From the NCBI RefSeq assembly GCF_017874615.1, contig NZ_JAGIKV010000010.1, positions 124,001-188,000 of the forward strand: 64,000 nucleotides of DNA, read 5' to 3'. The stretch comes from Paenibacillus xylanexedens (lineage in GTDB: Bacteria; Bacillota; Bacilli; Paenibacillales; Paenibacillaceae). The notes under the pieces are model-generated. The model saw only the letters and a program-made list of their open reading frames with translations, had not been told where the DNA came from and ran no database searches. Of this stretch, positions 26,502 to 35,814 are shown piece by piece. Numbering within the stretch: the stretch's first letter is position 1; each line of letters starts with the position of its first letter. Position numbers and translations under genes: made by a program.

Positions 26502-29033
26502 CTATTTTTCAGTAAGCTGCTCTTTTATATAATAATGAACCTTTTCACCGCAAGTTCCATTATTGTTAGCTATGATTTCACCATATGCTGCAATCTGTTT
26601 TTCCTTATTGAAGGCATTTCCCGTTATAATTTCCTCCAGGAAATCAGAGAGGGAATTAAATGCATTTTCTTCACAACAATACTGCAACCATTCAGAATTT
26701 TTTTCAAACCCCGGCTCGTTTCTCTTTAATTCATTGATATTAAACTCTATATTAATTTCTTCATGTTTACCGGTTTCCAAATCAACATGATATAGTTTTC
26801 TGTCGTAGAGTGAAAAGAAATTATAGTTCTTCTCAGATTCATTATCCGGAGTAATAAACCATCCTTTGCACCAAGAAGAATAATATCCGTTCTTCACATT
26901 ATCTGGAGCATCAAATGGGGGTTCCCATTCCACAGACTCCCCTGTAACTCTATTAAGTTTGATATACATATTCGACCAATATGGAGCCAAATAAACATAG
27001 TCTCCACAGAAAGTAGGCCGGCTAAAAGGCCTCTCCATACATTCAAAGCCAGAAATAATATTTTTGCATTTTAGGTTCTCAGGATAATTAGAGTATTCAC
27101 GAACTTCACCACTCTCAGGATTCCAACACGTAACATCAGTTCCCGAATAAGGCATAAACCACAAATTAACCCCGTCGGAATTTATAATCATACAGCCACA
27201 GGAATTATTTGCGCCGGTAGTTAGAACCTGTTCTTTACCACTTTCGGCTTCAATTGCCAATACTCGATTATCTACAGGAGAGGCAATAAACAAGTATCCA
27301 TTCTGAACACAATACCCCCCTACTTTACGTTCTCCGTTTTTTATGCCGATAATAACATCAAGATTAGCATCGAGATATTTGATTTCTCCAGTTGAAGTAT
27401 TATATCTTACTACAGCAGGGTAAAAAAATGGTATTAGGAAAATGTATCGCCCACATTTTACCGCTCCTGCAAATGAGCCGGGACGTTCCATGTATGTTTT
27501 TAACTTAATACGTTTACTAATTTTGTTCTCATAAAGAACGATTATGTCCTGTGCATTTTTTGGCAATATGAACGTTTCATCCCCTAAAGTCATCGGGTAT
27601 AAATAATAATCACCATATGCATATTCGGACAAATCGCAAAAATACTGGTACTTAAAATTGTTATCTGGAGAATAATAAAGTTTGTTACCGCGTGTAATTA
27701 ACCATTTATCATCAGAGTACATGTTAAATCCTCTAGTAATCATTTCGCCGCGCCAATCATCTTCAGATGGTTCAGTAATAATATTATTATTTAAAATAAA
27801 GATTGGCTTTCCTGCGATACCGAAAAGTGAAACAACAGAAGTACCCGAATCACCAATGTAAGCATCACTGAGTGCAATGGTATTGGCGATATCTGGGGTT
27901 TCATCGTAAATACCGATATCATTTTCAATGAAGAATCTTTTCAATTCAGAGTATTTCTGTTTAAATTGCGGTCTCATTGAATCTAGTGATGATTCTAGCA
28001 ATGGATGAGGTCTCCATAACAAGCAAACATCATCATGAGCCGAAAATACATTAAATACATATTGCATTTTTTTCAAGAACAACTCAGCATTGCTCAATAT
28101 ACCGCTAATACTGGTGTTGTAGAAATATACCTTCTTACCTGCCATTTTAGCTTTCCAAGCTGCAGGTGCTTCAGGTGGATTATTGCATATTCTCATAACC
28201 CTATCAAACTTTGGTGAACCCAGCGGAAGCAATTTTTCTGAAAAGGTAGGATCAAAGAATCCCCGGTATTTCTCTGCTTGTGTAACGATATAATCTGCAT
28301 GATAATAGGCGGAACTAATTCTCTGCCCCTCGCTCATACCACCGGAAGTAGAATAATAGGGGATATAAACCAACGTATCTGTATACTTTTTTAATTCATA
28401 GGAGTAGAACCTTGGGTCCACAGAAGTAATAAAGTTGTGGTTGTCATACGGATTATGAATATAAGCCACATCCGGTCTACGGATACTTAAGTCATAGGAT
28501 TCGTAATGAGTAACTGGAACATAATCAGGCAAATCTTCTCCCTCATAATGAAATTCACCGTATGAACCATCAGGATCTCGGTCTCGATATGGTATAGGCA
28601 CAACATAAGCATCGCAATTTTCATCTTCGTTTGCTGCCATCCATACGCTCTCAAGCGAGTCCCACATTGATGCCTTATAAGGGAAAAATACAATCTCAAT
28701 TTTGCATGGTTTGAGCTCATTTCTAATGCTGTCTTCAATCATCATAAGCACTTCTTTTATTTGCTCAATGAAGCTCACATTTATGGTTTCAATTTCCACG
28801 GCAATATTATAAAGACTTGTGTGGTATTCGGTTAACAATTCAACAGTTCGTGTATCTTCACCCTCAAAACTCTCTATAAACTCACCTATATGAACCGCCA
28901 TGTTTTGGCACTCAATCAACAGTTCGATTACAGTCGGGATATTTTTCTGGGAAAATTGTCGTTTGATTTCATCCGTCGCCTCATACAGTGTTGTTACTAA
29001 ATTCTGAATCTTCTCTTGTTGGTGCTTTCTCAT
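26502..29033 (-). CDS. CDP-glycerol transferase-like protein with C-terminal beta-propeller
   Basis: An 843-residue protein, first gene of the operon. Residues 1-110 are helical. Residues about 115-450 look like a GT-B CDP-glycerol transferase or related enzyme: 'VVFFPYKASMWDSLESVWMA', 'LLWRPHPLLESSL' and 'DAYIGDSGTSVVSLFGIAGK' match the donor-binding blocks. Residues about 490-790 contain repeated strand units ('GRYIFLIPFFYPAVVRYN', 'CGDYVYLAPYWSNMYIKLN') that resemble a WD/PQQ-type propeller. I know of no standard family with this order. GGGAG lies before the ATG. Confidence 0.75.
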   Translation of the reverse strand: MRKHQQEKIQNLVTTLYEATDEIKRQFSQKNIPTVIELLIECQNMAVHIGEFIESFEGEDTRTVELLTEYHTSLYNIAVEIETINVSFIEQIKEVLMMIEDSIRNELKPCKIEIVFFPYKASMWDSLESVWMAANEDENCDAYVVPIPYRDRDPDGSYGEFHYEGEDLPDYVPVTHYESYDLSIRRPDVAYIHNPYDNHNFITSVDPRFYSYELKKYTDTLVYIPYYSTSGGMSEGQRISSAYYHADYIVTQAEKYRGFFDPTFSEKLLPLGSPKFDRVMRICNNPPEAPAAWKAKMAGKKVYFYNTSISGILSNAELFLKKMQYVFNVFSAHDDVCLLWRPHPLLESSLDSMRPQFKQKYSELKRFFIENDIGIYDETPDIANTIALSDAYIGDSGTSVVSLFGIAGKPIFILNNNIITEPSEDDWRGEMITRGFNMYSDDKWLITRGNKLYYSPDNNFKYQYFCDLSEYAYGDYYLYPMTLGDETFILPKNAQDIIVLYENKISKRIKLKTYMERPGSFAGAVKCGRYIFLIPFFYPAVVRYNTSTGEIKYLDANLDVIIGIKNGERKVGGYCVQNGYLFIASPVDNRVLAIEAESGKEQVLTTGANNSCGCMIINSDGVNLWFMPYSGTDVTCWNPESGEVREYSNYPENLKCKNIISGFECMERPFSRPTFCGDYVYLAPYWSNMYIKLNRVTGESVEWEPPFDAPDNVKNGYYSSWCKGWFITPDNESEKNYNFFSLYDRKLYHVDLETGKHEEINIEFNINELKRNEPGFEKNSEWLQYCCEENAFNSLSDFLEEIITGNAFNKEKQIAAYGEIIANNNGTCGEKVHYYIKEQLTEK

Positions 29034-29484
29034 TAAACTCCCGCCCCTGTATGCTTGTTATATTCTTTGTCATATCCTAAATTTTCACATACACGAAATT
29101 CACTTTTTATATAAGTTATATCGGCTTAAATCTTCTTTTGGTGAAGAGTCAGCAAAAATTCCCAGTTCAAAATAATTCTTGAAGATAATGGACATTATGC
29201 GCTCTGCGTTAGACCTTTACTTCCTCTGACTTAACGAATCCCCAGCCCTCACATCAATCTGCAATATTCGGAATTCATTCATCACTCTTGAAAAATTGCA
29301 ACAAAAACTTTGGTAAGACAGGATAACATGGATAATCATTCTGGTTCCCTTTTTGTAGTAAATTGAATTAAACTCTCATTATCCTTTCAACACAAAATAA
29401 CATATTTGGTGAATAACGTTTAGACAATCATTGGATTTTTATTTAATATAATTCATGAAAATACATAATAAGGAGATGTAAGTA
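29034..29484. promoter_or_regulatory. Divergent promoter region of polymer operon and Kelch gene
   Basis: 451 AT-rich bases between the start of the minus-strand operon and the plus-strand Kelch gene. TATAAT at 29447-29452, about 33 bases upstream of the Kelch TTG, is a good -10, but its -35 is unclear (TAGACA is 20 bases away). No convincing promoter for the minus strand and no riboswitch-like structure is seen. Confidence 0.4.
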
Positions 29485-30759
29485 TTGAGAAAAAAAATAG
29501 TTTTCTTGTTTAGCCTAATTCTACTTTTCTCATCCGTACTATTAACTTTATCCGCTTCTGCTGCTTCTTCTGAATGGGTCACTAAAGCTGACTTATTAGA
29601 GCCTCGTACTGGTGGAGCAACAGCTTCACTTAATGGGAAAATTTATTATTTTGGAGGTGCATCAGGCTCAGATCATGCAGCTTCGGGTATAAAACAAAAT
29701 TCAACCTATGAATATGACCCTATAACAGATACTTGGACTGTTAAAGCAAATATGCCGACAGCTCGTGCTGGATTAACGGCGGTAGTACATGACAATAAGA
29801 TCTATGCTATTGGTGGATACTATAATGTTGGTACTTCAGTGCTAAGAACTAATAAAGTAGAAGTCTACGATCCATCTACCGACAGTTGGACGACTGCTGC
29901 TAACTTGTTAACGGCAAGATCATGGGCAAGCTCTGTAGCGTTAAATGGTAAAATTTATGTTTTTGGAGGCGGAGCTCTTGTTAATGGTACCTCAACTTCT
30001 TTGTCTTCTGTAGAGTCTTATGATCCCATCTCAAACACTTGGTCCTTGAAAAACAAAATGCCTATCACAGCTAACGGTGCTGCAGCCGCATTAGTTGGTG
30101 GGAAAGTATATATATTGGGAGGAATGAACTTCTCAACTTCAATAGGTGGTATCTACGAATATAATCCAGAATCAGATTCTTGGACACTCAAACAAAACAC
30201 TGCTGTCAGAGATGCAAGTGGCATAGCTGTTTATAATGATAAAATTTATTTGTTAGGAGGGGCTAAGCTTTCTTCCGGTTCACTACATAGTGCTTTGGAT
30301 AGTTTTGATGTTTATGACCCCAAAACAAATACGTTTAGTACACTCGGAAGCTTAACTTCTCCAAGAGCACAACTTGTTTCGGCTGTAATCAATAATAATC
30401 TATACATCATAGGCGGAACTAACTTTGGTACAAACGGCACTTTAAAAAACGTAGAAATGTATACATTTGAAAACGAAAGCACTCCAAGCCCAGATCCAAC
30501 ACCAGAATCAGGTAACGAGGATAGAGCCATTTTCACCGTTATCTTGACAACTGGTTTAGTAAAAGAATTCGACCTCTCCATGGCAGAAGTTAATAAATTC
30601 ATTGCGTGGTACGAAGGCAAAGAAGCTGGCACAGGAACAGCCTCCTACGCAATTGACAAACATGACAACAACAAAGGACCCTTCACTAGCCGTAAGGATT
30701 ATGTGATCTTTAAAAACATCCTTTCATTTGAAGTGGATGAATATAGTACAGGGGACTAA
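29485..30759 (+). CDS. Secreted Kelch-repeat protein with C-terminal exoprotein domain
   Basis: A 424-residue protein starting at TTG with AAGGAG upstream. Residues 1-27 are a signal peptide ending in 'TLSASAA'. Residues about 30-335 hold six Kelch repeats, each with the double glycine and spaced Tyr/Trp, for example 'IYYFGGASG' and 'YDPITDTWTVKANMPTAR'. They should form a beta-propeller outside the cell. After a Pro/Ser-rich linker, the last 75 residues ('SYAIDKHDNNKGPFTSRKDY') match a small domain that recurs at the end of Paenibacillus exoproteins. It may bind the surface polymer made by the divergent operon. Confidence 0.88.
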   Translation: MRKKIVFLFSLILLFSSVLLTLSASAASSEWVTKADLLEPRTGGATASLNGKIYYFGGASGSDHAASGIKQNSTYEYDPITDTWTVKANMPTARAGLTAVVHDNKIYAIGGYYNVGTSVLRTNKVEVYDPSTDSWTTAANLLTARSWASSVALNGKIYVFGGGALVNGTSTSLSSVESYDPISNTWSLKNKMPITANGAAAALVGGKVYILGGMNFSTSIGGIYEYNPESDSWTLKQNTAVRDASGIAVYNDKIYLLGGAKLSSGSLHSALDSFDVYDPKTNTFSTLGSLTSPRAQLVSAVINNNLYIIGGTNFGTNGTLKNVEMYTFENESTPSPDPTPESGNEDRAIFTVILTTGLVKEFDLSMAEVNKFIAWYEGKEAGTGTASYAIDKHDNNKGPFTSRKDYVIFKNILSFEVDEYSTGD

Positions 30760-30767
30760 CAAACAGA

Positions 30768-30808
30768 ACGAAGCCCGCTGACCAGATATAGGTTAGCGGG
30801 CTTTCTCT
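30768..30808 (+). terminator. Rho-independent terminator
   Basis: AAGCCCGCTGACC pairs with AGGTTAGCGGGCTT after a short loop and is followed by TCTCTC. It ends the Kelch transcript. Confidence 0.75.
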
Positions 30809-30823
30809 CGTGTAAATTTCTAT

Positions 30824-30860
30824 TTAATTTCTAACCAACATCGCTACACTCTCGACATGA
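30824..30860 (-). pseudogene. rlmD 3'-end remnant B
   Basis: On the minus strand this reads [11 protein letters not shown] and TAA, the C-terminus of RlmD. It directly abuts a serine-recombinase-like remnant on its upstream (higher-coordinate) side. Orientation is the same as the intact gene. Confidence 0.65.
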
Positions 30861-30883
30861 CTTTGAGTGTCGGTCACTATATA

Positions 30884-31029
30884 TTAAGCCGTAAGAAGGG
30901 CGGTGGCAGTAAACTTATTATGAATGTTTAACGTGCCGTCCATCTGTACTTCAATTTATCAATAAACCTATGTACCATCTCAGAAGTCAGTTCATCCAGC
31001 TTCATGAACTGCTTGAGTTCACCATAGTT
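30884..31029 (-). pseudogene. Large serine recombinase C-terminal remnant
   Basis: Minus-strand translation gives 'YGELKQFMKLDELTSEMVHR' then 'FIDKLK', and after a one-frame slip 'MDGTLNIHNKFTATALL'. This matches the C-terminal segment of large serine recombinases, which typically read as x-L-K-x-Y-x-x-x-x-E-L-T-P-E-x-L-x-x-x-I-E-K-I-E-V followed by D-G-x-L-x-I-H-Y-x-F. It is cut off exactly where the long repeat begins (about 31021). The call rests on a by-eye pattern. Confidence 0.5.
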
Positions 31030-31175
31030 AAAAAAGATCAAAAGGAGCAGGATTCCCTGCTCCTTCGTTATGTGAAACTTCTTTCTCTCATCAAACGTAA
31101 ATTCACAAGGTATAATGAAATCAGATGACCGTTCAGCATGATCTTATGACCATCATAATGAAGGAGGGGACATTC

Positions 31176-33042
31176 GTGGCGTTTATCCCGCTAAACTGCC
31201 CCAATTGCAACGGAAGAATTGAATACAAGAAGGATGAGGTTTTAAAGTGTCCCTATTGTGAAACAGAACTTTTATTGAAGCAAAATCATGTCTATTACGT
31301 AGACCAGACTATTAATCATTACCATGGAACGCCCCCTAAAGTACCACCGAAGCAGACTGCCTCCGTAAAGGTAATGCTGATACTGATGTTAGTCCTAACT
31401 GGCGCGATCGGTACATATTTTTATTATAGCAATAGCTCCACCTATCCAAAAACAGAAGCCAATCTGCCTGTACGAAAGATGCCTGAAAGCGAGGTTCTGC
31501 TTTCATTTTTGCGAGATATCTTTGATAAAGGGGCCGCCTTGCCAACAGAGGAGGAATTGGCTCGTATTCGCTATTTAACCGTAGAGCATTCGGAGAATGA
31601 TCAGTGGAAGTTTACATATAGCCTATCCGATCCCTTCAGCGATGAAGAGGCCGAGAAGATCACTTATATTACTCAGGACAAGAAACTGAATAGCCAGCGG
31701 ATTGATCAGCGAGATTTTGAAGCTTTTAAGGGACTAACGGCATTGGACCTGACAAATACCTATGAAATATCCCAGACGGACCAAACCACTTTGGCCCATA
31801 TGCCCGGATTAAAAAGTTATGGTGGCGCTTTTAACGAATCCTTTAGTACATTTTCGGGCTACTTTGGCGACAAGTCTACAATTACGGAGCTTTCCACTCA
31901 GCTTCGCAGCAATCAGGAGTTGGCCCTACTACTGGAATTCCCCAATCTGAACTCTTTAATCCATTACCTATGTGGATGAGTCTGTAACAGATTTTCACTT
32001 GTTAAACCAATTGCCAATCAAGTCCCTGTCGCTCACCTTTGTCGATGAACTCGGATGGTTGTCGTCCATGACCGGGCTATCTTCCTTGTCTATACAGTAC
32101 AGTGAAACCACAGACCTGCAGCCGCTATATGCCTTGACCCAGCTTCAGGAACTTCAGTTGTCCTATTTAACGAACGTAAAGTCCATCGACTTTGTGCAAA
32201 ATATGCCTGCTCTACAAACGTTAGATATTGAAAATGTAAACTTCTCCAGACTGGAGCGCTTGACCGGCAAAAACTCTATTACCACACTACGCCTGGCTTC
32301 TCTAAGTGAGCTTGGCTCGGTAAAGGCCATAAACAGTATGCCCTCTTTGCGGGAATTAACGTTGTCCGGCTACTACGAGAATGCAGAAGCGCTGACACTG
32401 CCTAAAGTAGAGCGAGTGGAAATTCCAAGCTCCTTTCTCCCCGGGCTAAAGGCCCCGGTTACAACCAGTCTGACGCTCCGTGGCGGAAGTGGGGAATTGA
32501 ACTTGGCTGCGCTGGGGAAATTCCCGAAGCTGAAGCAGCTTTCCCTCTGGGAGATCAGTGAAATAACCCGTCTTGCAACCCTGGACGGCTTGTCCCGCCT
32601 AGAGACCTTAAACATTTACGACTCGTCACTGTTCAAGGAAAGCGACGCCTTATTTCGTTTGAAGCAGGTGAAATCTTTGGTGTGCTCCGAGTGTAGGCTG
32701 AACTTTGAACAAAAGGCGGCCGCGGAGAACAGCGTACTTGAACATTTGACCTTAGAGCAGCCATATTTCAGCATAAACAATACCTCTGTTACTGAGGTTG
32801 ACCAGATGATGCCTTACTTTGCCAAAATGTCCGCTCTACGTTCCTTCACTCTGCAAGACAACAATTTGGCTTCTCTCAAATTTATGAGTAAATGGCAGGC
32901 CATAGAAGAGCTTCATCTCGAGAACAATGCCATTTCCAATATCGAGCCCCTAAGCCAACTGCCTAATCTGCAAAAGGTATATCTATCCGTTAATTCCGTA
33001 CAAAACAAATCCGTGCTTGGTGCGGGTGTGCATGTGTATTAG
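31176..33042 (+). pseudogene. Frameshifted copy of the zinc-ribbon/LRR gene
   Basis: Corresponds to 7053-8918. An extra A in the run at about 31957-31959 (CTTTAATCC against CTTTATCC) shifts the frame and gives a TGA at 31977-31979. The first piece keeps the zinc ribbon, membrane span and early LRRs; the second piece, open from 31972, keeps the remaining LRRs to the end. Everything else is intact, including promoter and ribosome site, so the lesion is recent, or a sequencing error. Confidence 0.85.
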
Positions 33043-33083
33043 ACTACTATAATTAATGGATGATATTGAAACAAAGACAAGAA

Positions 33084-33119
33084 GGGGTTCGAGAATTATG
33101 TATAAATTCTCGAACCCCT
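33084..33119 (+). terminator. Rho-independent terminator
   Basis: GGGGTTCGAGAAT pairs with ATTCTCGAACCCC, the same hairpin as at 8963-9003. Confidence 0.75.
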
Positions 33120-33130
33120 TATGTTTATGT

Positions 33131-33160
33131 TTAGCTTTCTAACCATCATCGTTACACTCC
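33131..33160 (-). pseudogene. rlmD 3'-end remnant D (degenerate)
   Basis: On the minus strand it aligns with the bases encoding GVAMLVR of the other tails (VTMMVRKL after a two-base loss). The stop codon of the tetR gene at 33152 falls inside it, so the junction lies in the last codons of tetR. Confidence 0.45.
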
Positions 33161-33733
33161 AGAACGCTGCGGATTGACCGTGCCAAAGATATGATACGGT
33201 GTTATCCCCTTTGAAAATAGACTATCGATCAGTTTGATCAATTCCTCCGACGATAGATCTTTGTCGTTGCGTATCCAAAGACGAAACATAGATATTAATG
33301 TTGAAATGTAAAACTCAATGATATATGGTGCCAAGACATCATCTGTTGGAAAATCCACAATCAATCGCTCAAAGGGAATTTCTCTTTTCAAGCGTTCCAC
33401 AAAATGAACAGAACCATAGTCGCCCAATATAGCTTTAAGAACTGAAATCTCCTCTGCATTTTCTAAGCATTGAAGTGCATCTTGAATAGTATGTGTAGAA
33501 AACTCTCTGCCTGCCATTTCCTCCTTAATGGATTTCAAAATACGCTCTTCAACGCAGTCCAACAACTCATAGATATCTGTAAAGTATTGATAAAATGTAC
33601 TCCGATTATATCCTGATTGGTTAGCAATCTCTTGAATAGATATTTTTTCGATGGGTTTTTGGCTATATAAATCGCAGAATACATTTATGAATGTCTGCCT
33701 TGTTTTGTCCGTAATTTCAGGTTGCTTTTTCAT
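33152..33733 (-). CDS. TetR family transcriptional regulator
   Basis: A 193-residue regulator. The N-terminal helix-turn-helix is 'EKISIQEIANQSGYNRSTFY' followed by 'QYFTDIYELLDCVEERIL'; the C-terminal 130 residues are a ligand domain of unknown specificity. It is divergent from, and probably represses, the adjacent ketopantoate-reductase-like gene. GGAGG precedes the ATG. The last codons run into rlmD remnant D, so the original C-terminus may have been replaced. A paralogue with the same arrangement is at 57645-58214. Confidence 0.9.
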   Translation of the reverse strand: MKKQPEITDKTRQTFINVFCDLYSQKPIEKISIQEIANQSGYNRSTFYQYFTDIYELLDCVEERILKSIKEEMAGREFSTHTIQDALQCLENAEEISVLKAILGDYGSVHFVERLKREIPFERLIVDFPTDDVLAPYIIEFYISTLISMFRLWIRNDKDLSSEELIKLIDSLFSKGITPYHIFGTVNPQRSGV

Positions 33734-33828
33734 TATTTGCCTCCGTTTGCTGTTCGATCAATTATCCGACAGATATTAAAAATCTGATGGTTGATGACCG
33801 TATAGTGAATCAATACAATAATATTATA

Positions 33829-33853
33829 CAACACGTTGTTGGATCATCAACAA
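33829..33853. promoter_or_regulatory. Overlapping palindromes, probable TetR operator
   Basis: CAACA-CGT-TGTTG (33829-33841) overlaps TTGTTG-N6-CAACAA (33836-33853). They lie between the divergent tetR and reductase genes, near the reductase ribosome site. TTGTTG-N6-CAAC also occurs in the equivalent gap of the paralogous pair at 57589-57606. Confidence 0.55.
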
Positions 33854-33882
33854 GGATGAATATTGATTATTAGGAGGCTAAG

Positions 33883-34824
33883 ATGAGAATTTTATTTTTC
33901 GGTAGAGGTGTAATATCGACCCAATACGCGTGGGCTTTCGAAGAGGCAGGCCACACCGTTGAGTTTTACGTTAGAAAAGGGAGAAAAGAAACCTTCGGAA
34001 GTCATATAGCGCTTGAAATGTGGGACGCACGAAGAGCGAAACGGTTAATCAAGGAAAACTGGAAAGTCAAGCTGCATGAGGAGATAAGCCCAAATTACGA
34101 TCTTATTATTGCGAGTGTCAACACGAAACAACTTCCCGAAGCAGCACAATTACTATCGACTACCGCGGGTAACACCCCGATCCTTATTTTCAATAATATT
34201 TGGCAGGATTTAAAATCATCGATCTTGCCCTTGTCTATGAACAATGTTGTCTTTGGTTTCCCAGGAGCAGGAGGCGGCATTGAGGACAATAAGCTTAGGG
34301 GCGGCTTCTTAAAAACGATATTTCTGGAAAAACCACGTGTAGGCACGGAACAGATAAACAACAAGGTCAAAGAACTATTTGAAAGCGCCCATTTTAAAAT
34401 CAATTGGATAAAGGATATGCAAAGCTGGCTATGGAATCACTTTGCCGTGAATGCGGCGATGGAGACCGAGGTGTTAAAACGGGGAAGTTTTCCAGCACTT
34501 ATGAATCATCGTGACTCATTCGCAAATGTTGGTAAGAATATGCGGGAAATGGCACCTGTACTTAAAGCAAGAGGCGCAAAGATGGACGCGATTACTCTAC
34601 TGTTGACCAAAATTCCATCAGCACTTCTCGGCACGCTGTTTAACAAGGTTATTTTTGCAAAGGGCAGCTTACCGCGACTTTTCATTGAATACAACAATAG
34701 TAAAGCCGGTTTTGCAGTACTTGAAGTTGTGAGAGAAGCAAAAAAGTTAGGTATACCTTCACCACGTCTTACTGCGGCATTTGCAAACACTGAGCAACAA
34801 CACAAAGCTATTGAAAAAGGATAA
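33883..34824 (+). CDS. Ketopantoate reductase (ApbA/PanE) family protein
   Basis: A 313-residue NADP-dependent oxidoreductase. 'ILFFGRGVISTQYAWAFEEA' is the nucleotide-binding strand, a variant of the usual G-x-G-x-x-G (here G-R-G-V-I-S). 'LIIASVNTKQLPEA' and 'SWLWNHFAVNAAMETEVLK' correspond to the middle catalytic region. Pairing with a divergent TetR regulator suggests a specialised substrate rather than pantothenate synthesis. AGGAGG lies before the ATG. Confidence 0.82.
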   Translation: MRILFFGRGVISTQYAWAFEEAGHTVEFYVRKGRKETFGSHIALEMWDARRAKRLIKENWKVKLHEEISPNYDLIIASVNTKQLPEAAQLLSTTAGNTPILIFNNIWQDLKSSILPLSMNNVVFGFPGAGGGIEDNKLRGGFLKTIFLEKPRVGTEQINNKVKELFESAHFKINWIKDMQSWLWNHFAVNAAMETEVLKRGSFPALMNHRDSFANVGKNMREMAPVLKARGAKMDAITLLLTKIPSALLGTLFNKVIFAKGSLPRLFIEYNNSKAGFAVLEVVREAKKLGIPSPRLTAAFANTEQQHKAIEKG

Positions 34825-34883
34825 ACTGGAAAACTTGATATTGTTCAGACCAACATCAACTCTACTAATGGTTATAACAACTA

Positions 34884-34912
34884 TAGCCCGAGCTTTAGAA
34901 GCTTCGGGCAAA
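34884..34912 (+). terminator. Hairpin terminator
   Basis: GCCCGAGCTT and AAGCTTCGGGC pair with a very short loop. The T tract after it is poor, so the strength is uncertain. Confidence 0.5.
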
Positions 34913-34949
34913 GTAATTTATTAAAACAGGTAAATGTAGCTTCAAAACA

Positions 34950-35361
34950 CTACACCCTAACCAACATCGCTACACTATCCACATGCACCGTATGTGGGAA
35001 CATATCCACCGGCGTTACCTCAACCGTGCGATATCCACCATCCTCAAGCACACGAAGATCACGTGCCAACGTACTCGGATTACAGCTCACATTCACCACT
35101 CGCTCTGGCTTCATCTCCAGGATCGTTTCAAGTAAAAGTGGATCACAGCCCTTGCGCGGTGGATCAACTACGATCACATCAGCTTCAATACCTTGTTCTT
35201 TCTAGCATGGAATACCTTCCTCGGATGCGCCAACTTCGAACTTCACGTTACGCATCTCGTTCAAGAACGTATTGCTGCGAGCATCTTCAATCGCTTCGGG
35301 CACGATCTCCACCCCGTATACCTGATCCGCATGTTGCGCCAGGAAAAGAGAGATCGTTCCA
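34950..35361 (-). pseudogene. rlmD remnant C (C-terminal quarter, with nonsense codon)
   Basis: The minus strand encodes about the last 135 codons of RlmD, from '[18 protein letters not shown]' through '[12 protein letters not shown]' and '[19 protein letters not shown]' to '[11 protein letters not shown]'. It is close to the intact gene at 51850-52265. A TGG codon has become TAG at about 35202-35204 ('GIPC*KEQGIE'). At 35361 homology stops abruptly and is replaced by an AIPR-like remnant. It is the longest of the detached tails. Confidence 0.88.
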
Positions 35362-35690
35362 CTCCGTGATGTAATCTGCGAAAGAAGCAAAGCTATACTG
35401 CGCCACCTTGGATACAACATCTGGCTTTTTAAGCCAAGAATTTTCACTCTTAGATAGAGAGGTTTTTTCAATGAGTTGAGTTTTCGGATTTTCGAGCTGA
35501 AATTTAGTTTTTCTGTTTTTGTCAGATACGCCTGTTCGATGAGATAATCTCCACTTACTCTTTCATAAAACCAATGTGTTCTGTGTTGTGACCCTCCTAT
35601 ATTTGGAGCCCACACACGCTGTGAATTGCTTTTCATTTCTTTATGATATGGATTATTTGAAGAAAAGTCCTTACATTTTGCTCAAAAAGC
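35362..35690 (-). pseudogene. Decayed AIPR (abortive infection phage resistance) gene fragment
   Basis: Minus-strand pieces in shifting frames read '[20 protein letters not shown]', '[20 protein letters not shown]', '[18 protein letters not shown]', then after a slip '[20 protein letters not shown]' and '[20 protein letters not shown]'. This order matches AIPR proteins: D-F-x-x-N-x-P-x-H, W-F-Y-E-R-x-x-G-x-Y, P-K-x-Q-x-I-x-K-T-x-L-x-K, then V-S-K-x-A-Q. Frame breaks near 35500 and 35672 and loss of both ends make it a relic. It is fused to the rlmD remnant. Confidence 0.6.
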
Positions 35691-35814
35691 CTCTGTCCGA
35701 ATTAATCATAGATCTTTACAAGATCATCACCTGTCATAAATGAAAGATAAGACGGCCTCGTTGAACTAACGGGACACGGTAGTTCATAGGGAAATAGCAA
35801 ATACATCTCAACTA

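Larger units (their letters stand above)
31021..33160 (+). repeat. Long direct repeat, right copy (frameshifted LRR gene plus rlmD tail)
   Basis: Second copy of 6896-9051, in the same orientation, with the same terminator, promoter, gene, hairpin and rlmD tail order. Differences are scattered substitutions, one inserted A near 31958 and small changes around the last hairpin. Both copies run into an rlmD tail, so the tail is part of the duplicated unit. Confidence 0.88.

Noticed and set aside
9149..29033. Complete capsule or teichoic acid export system
   Set aside because: No flippase, polymerase, ABC exporter or priming lipid transferase occurs in this operon, so export and initiation must depend on genes outside the window.
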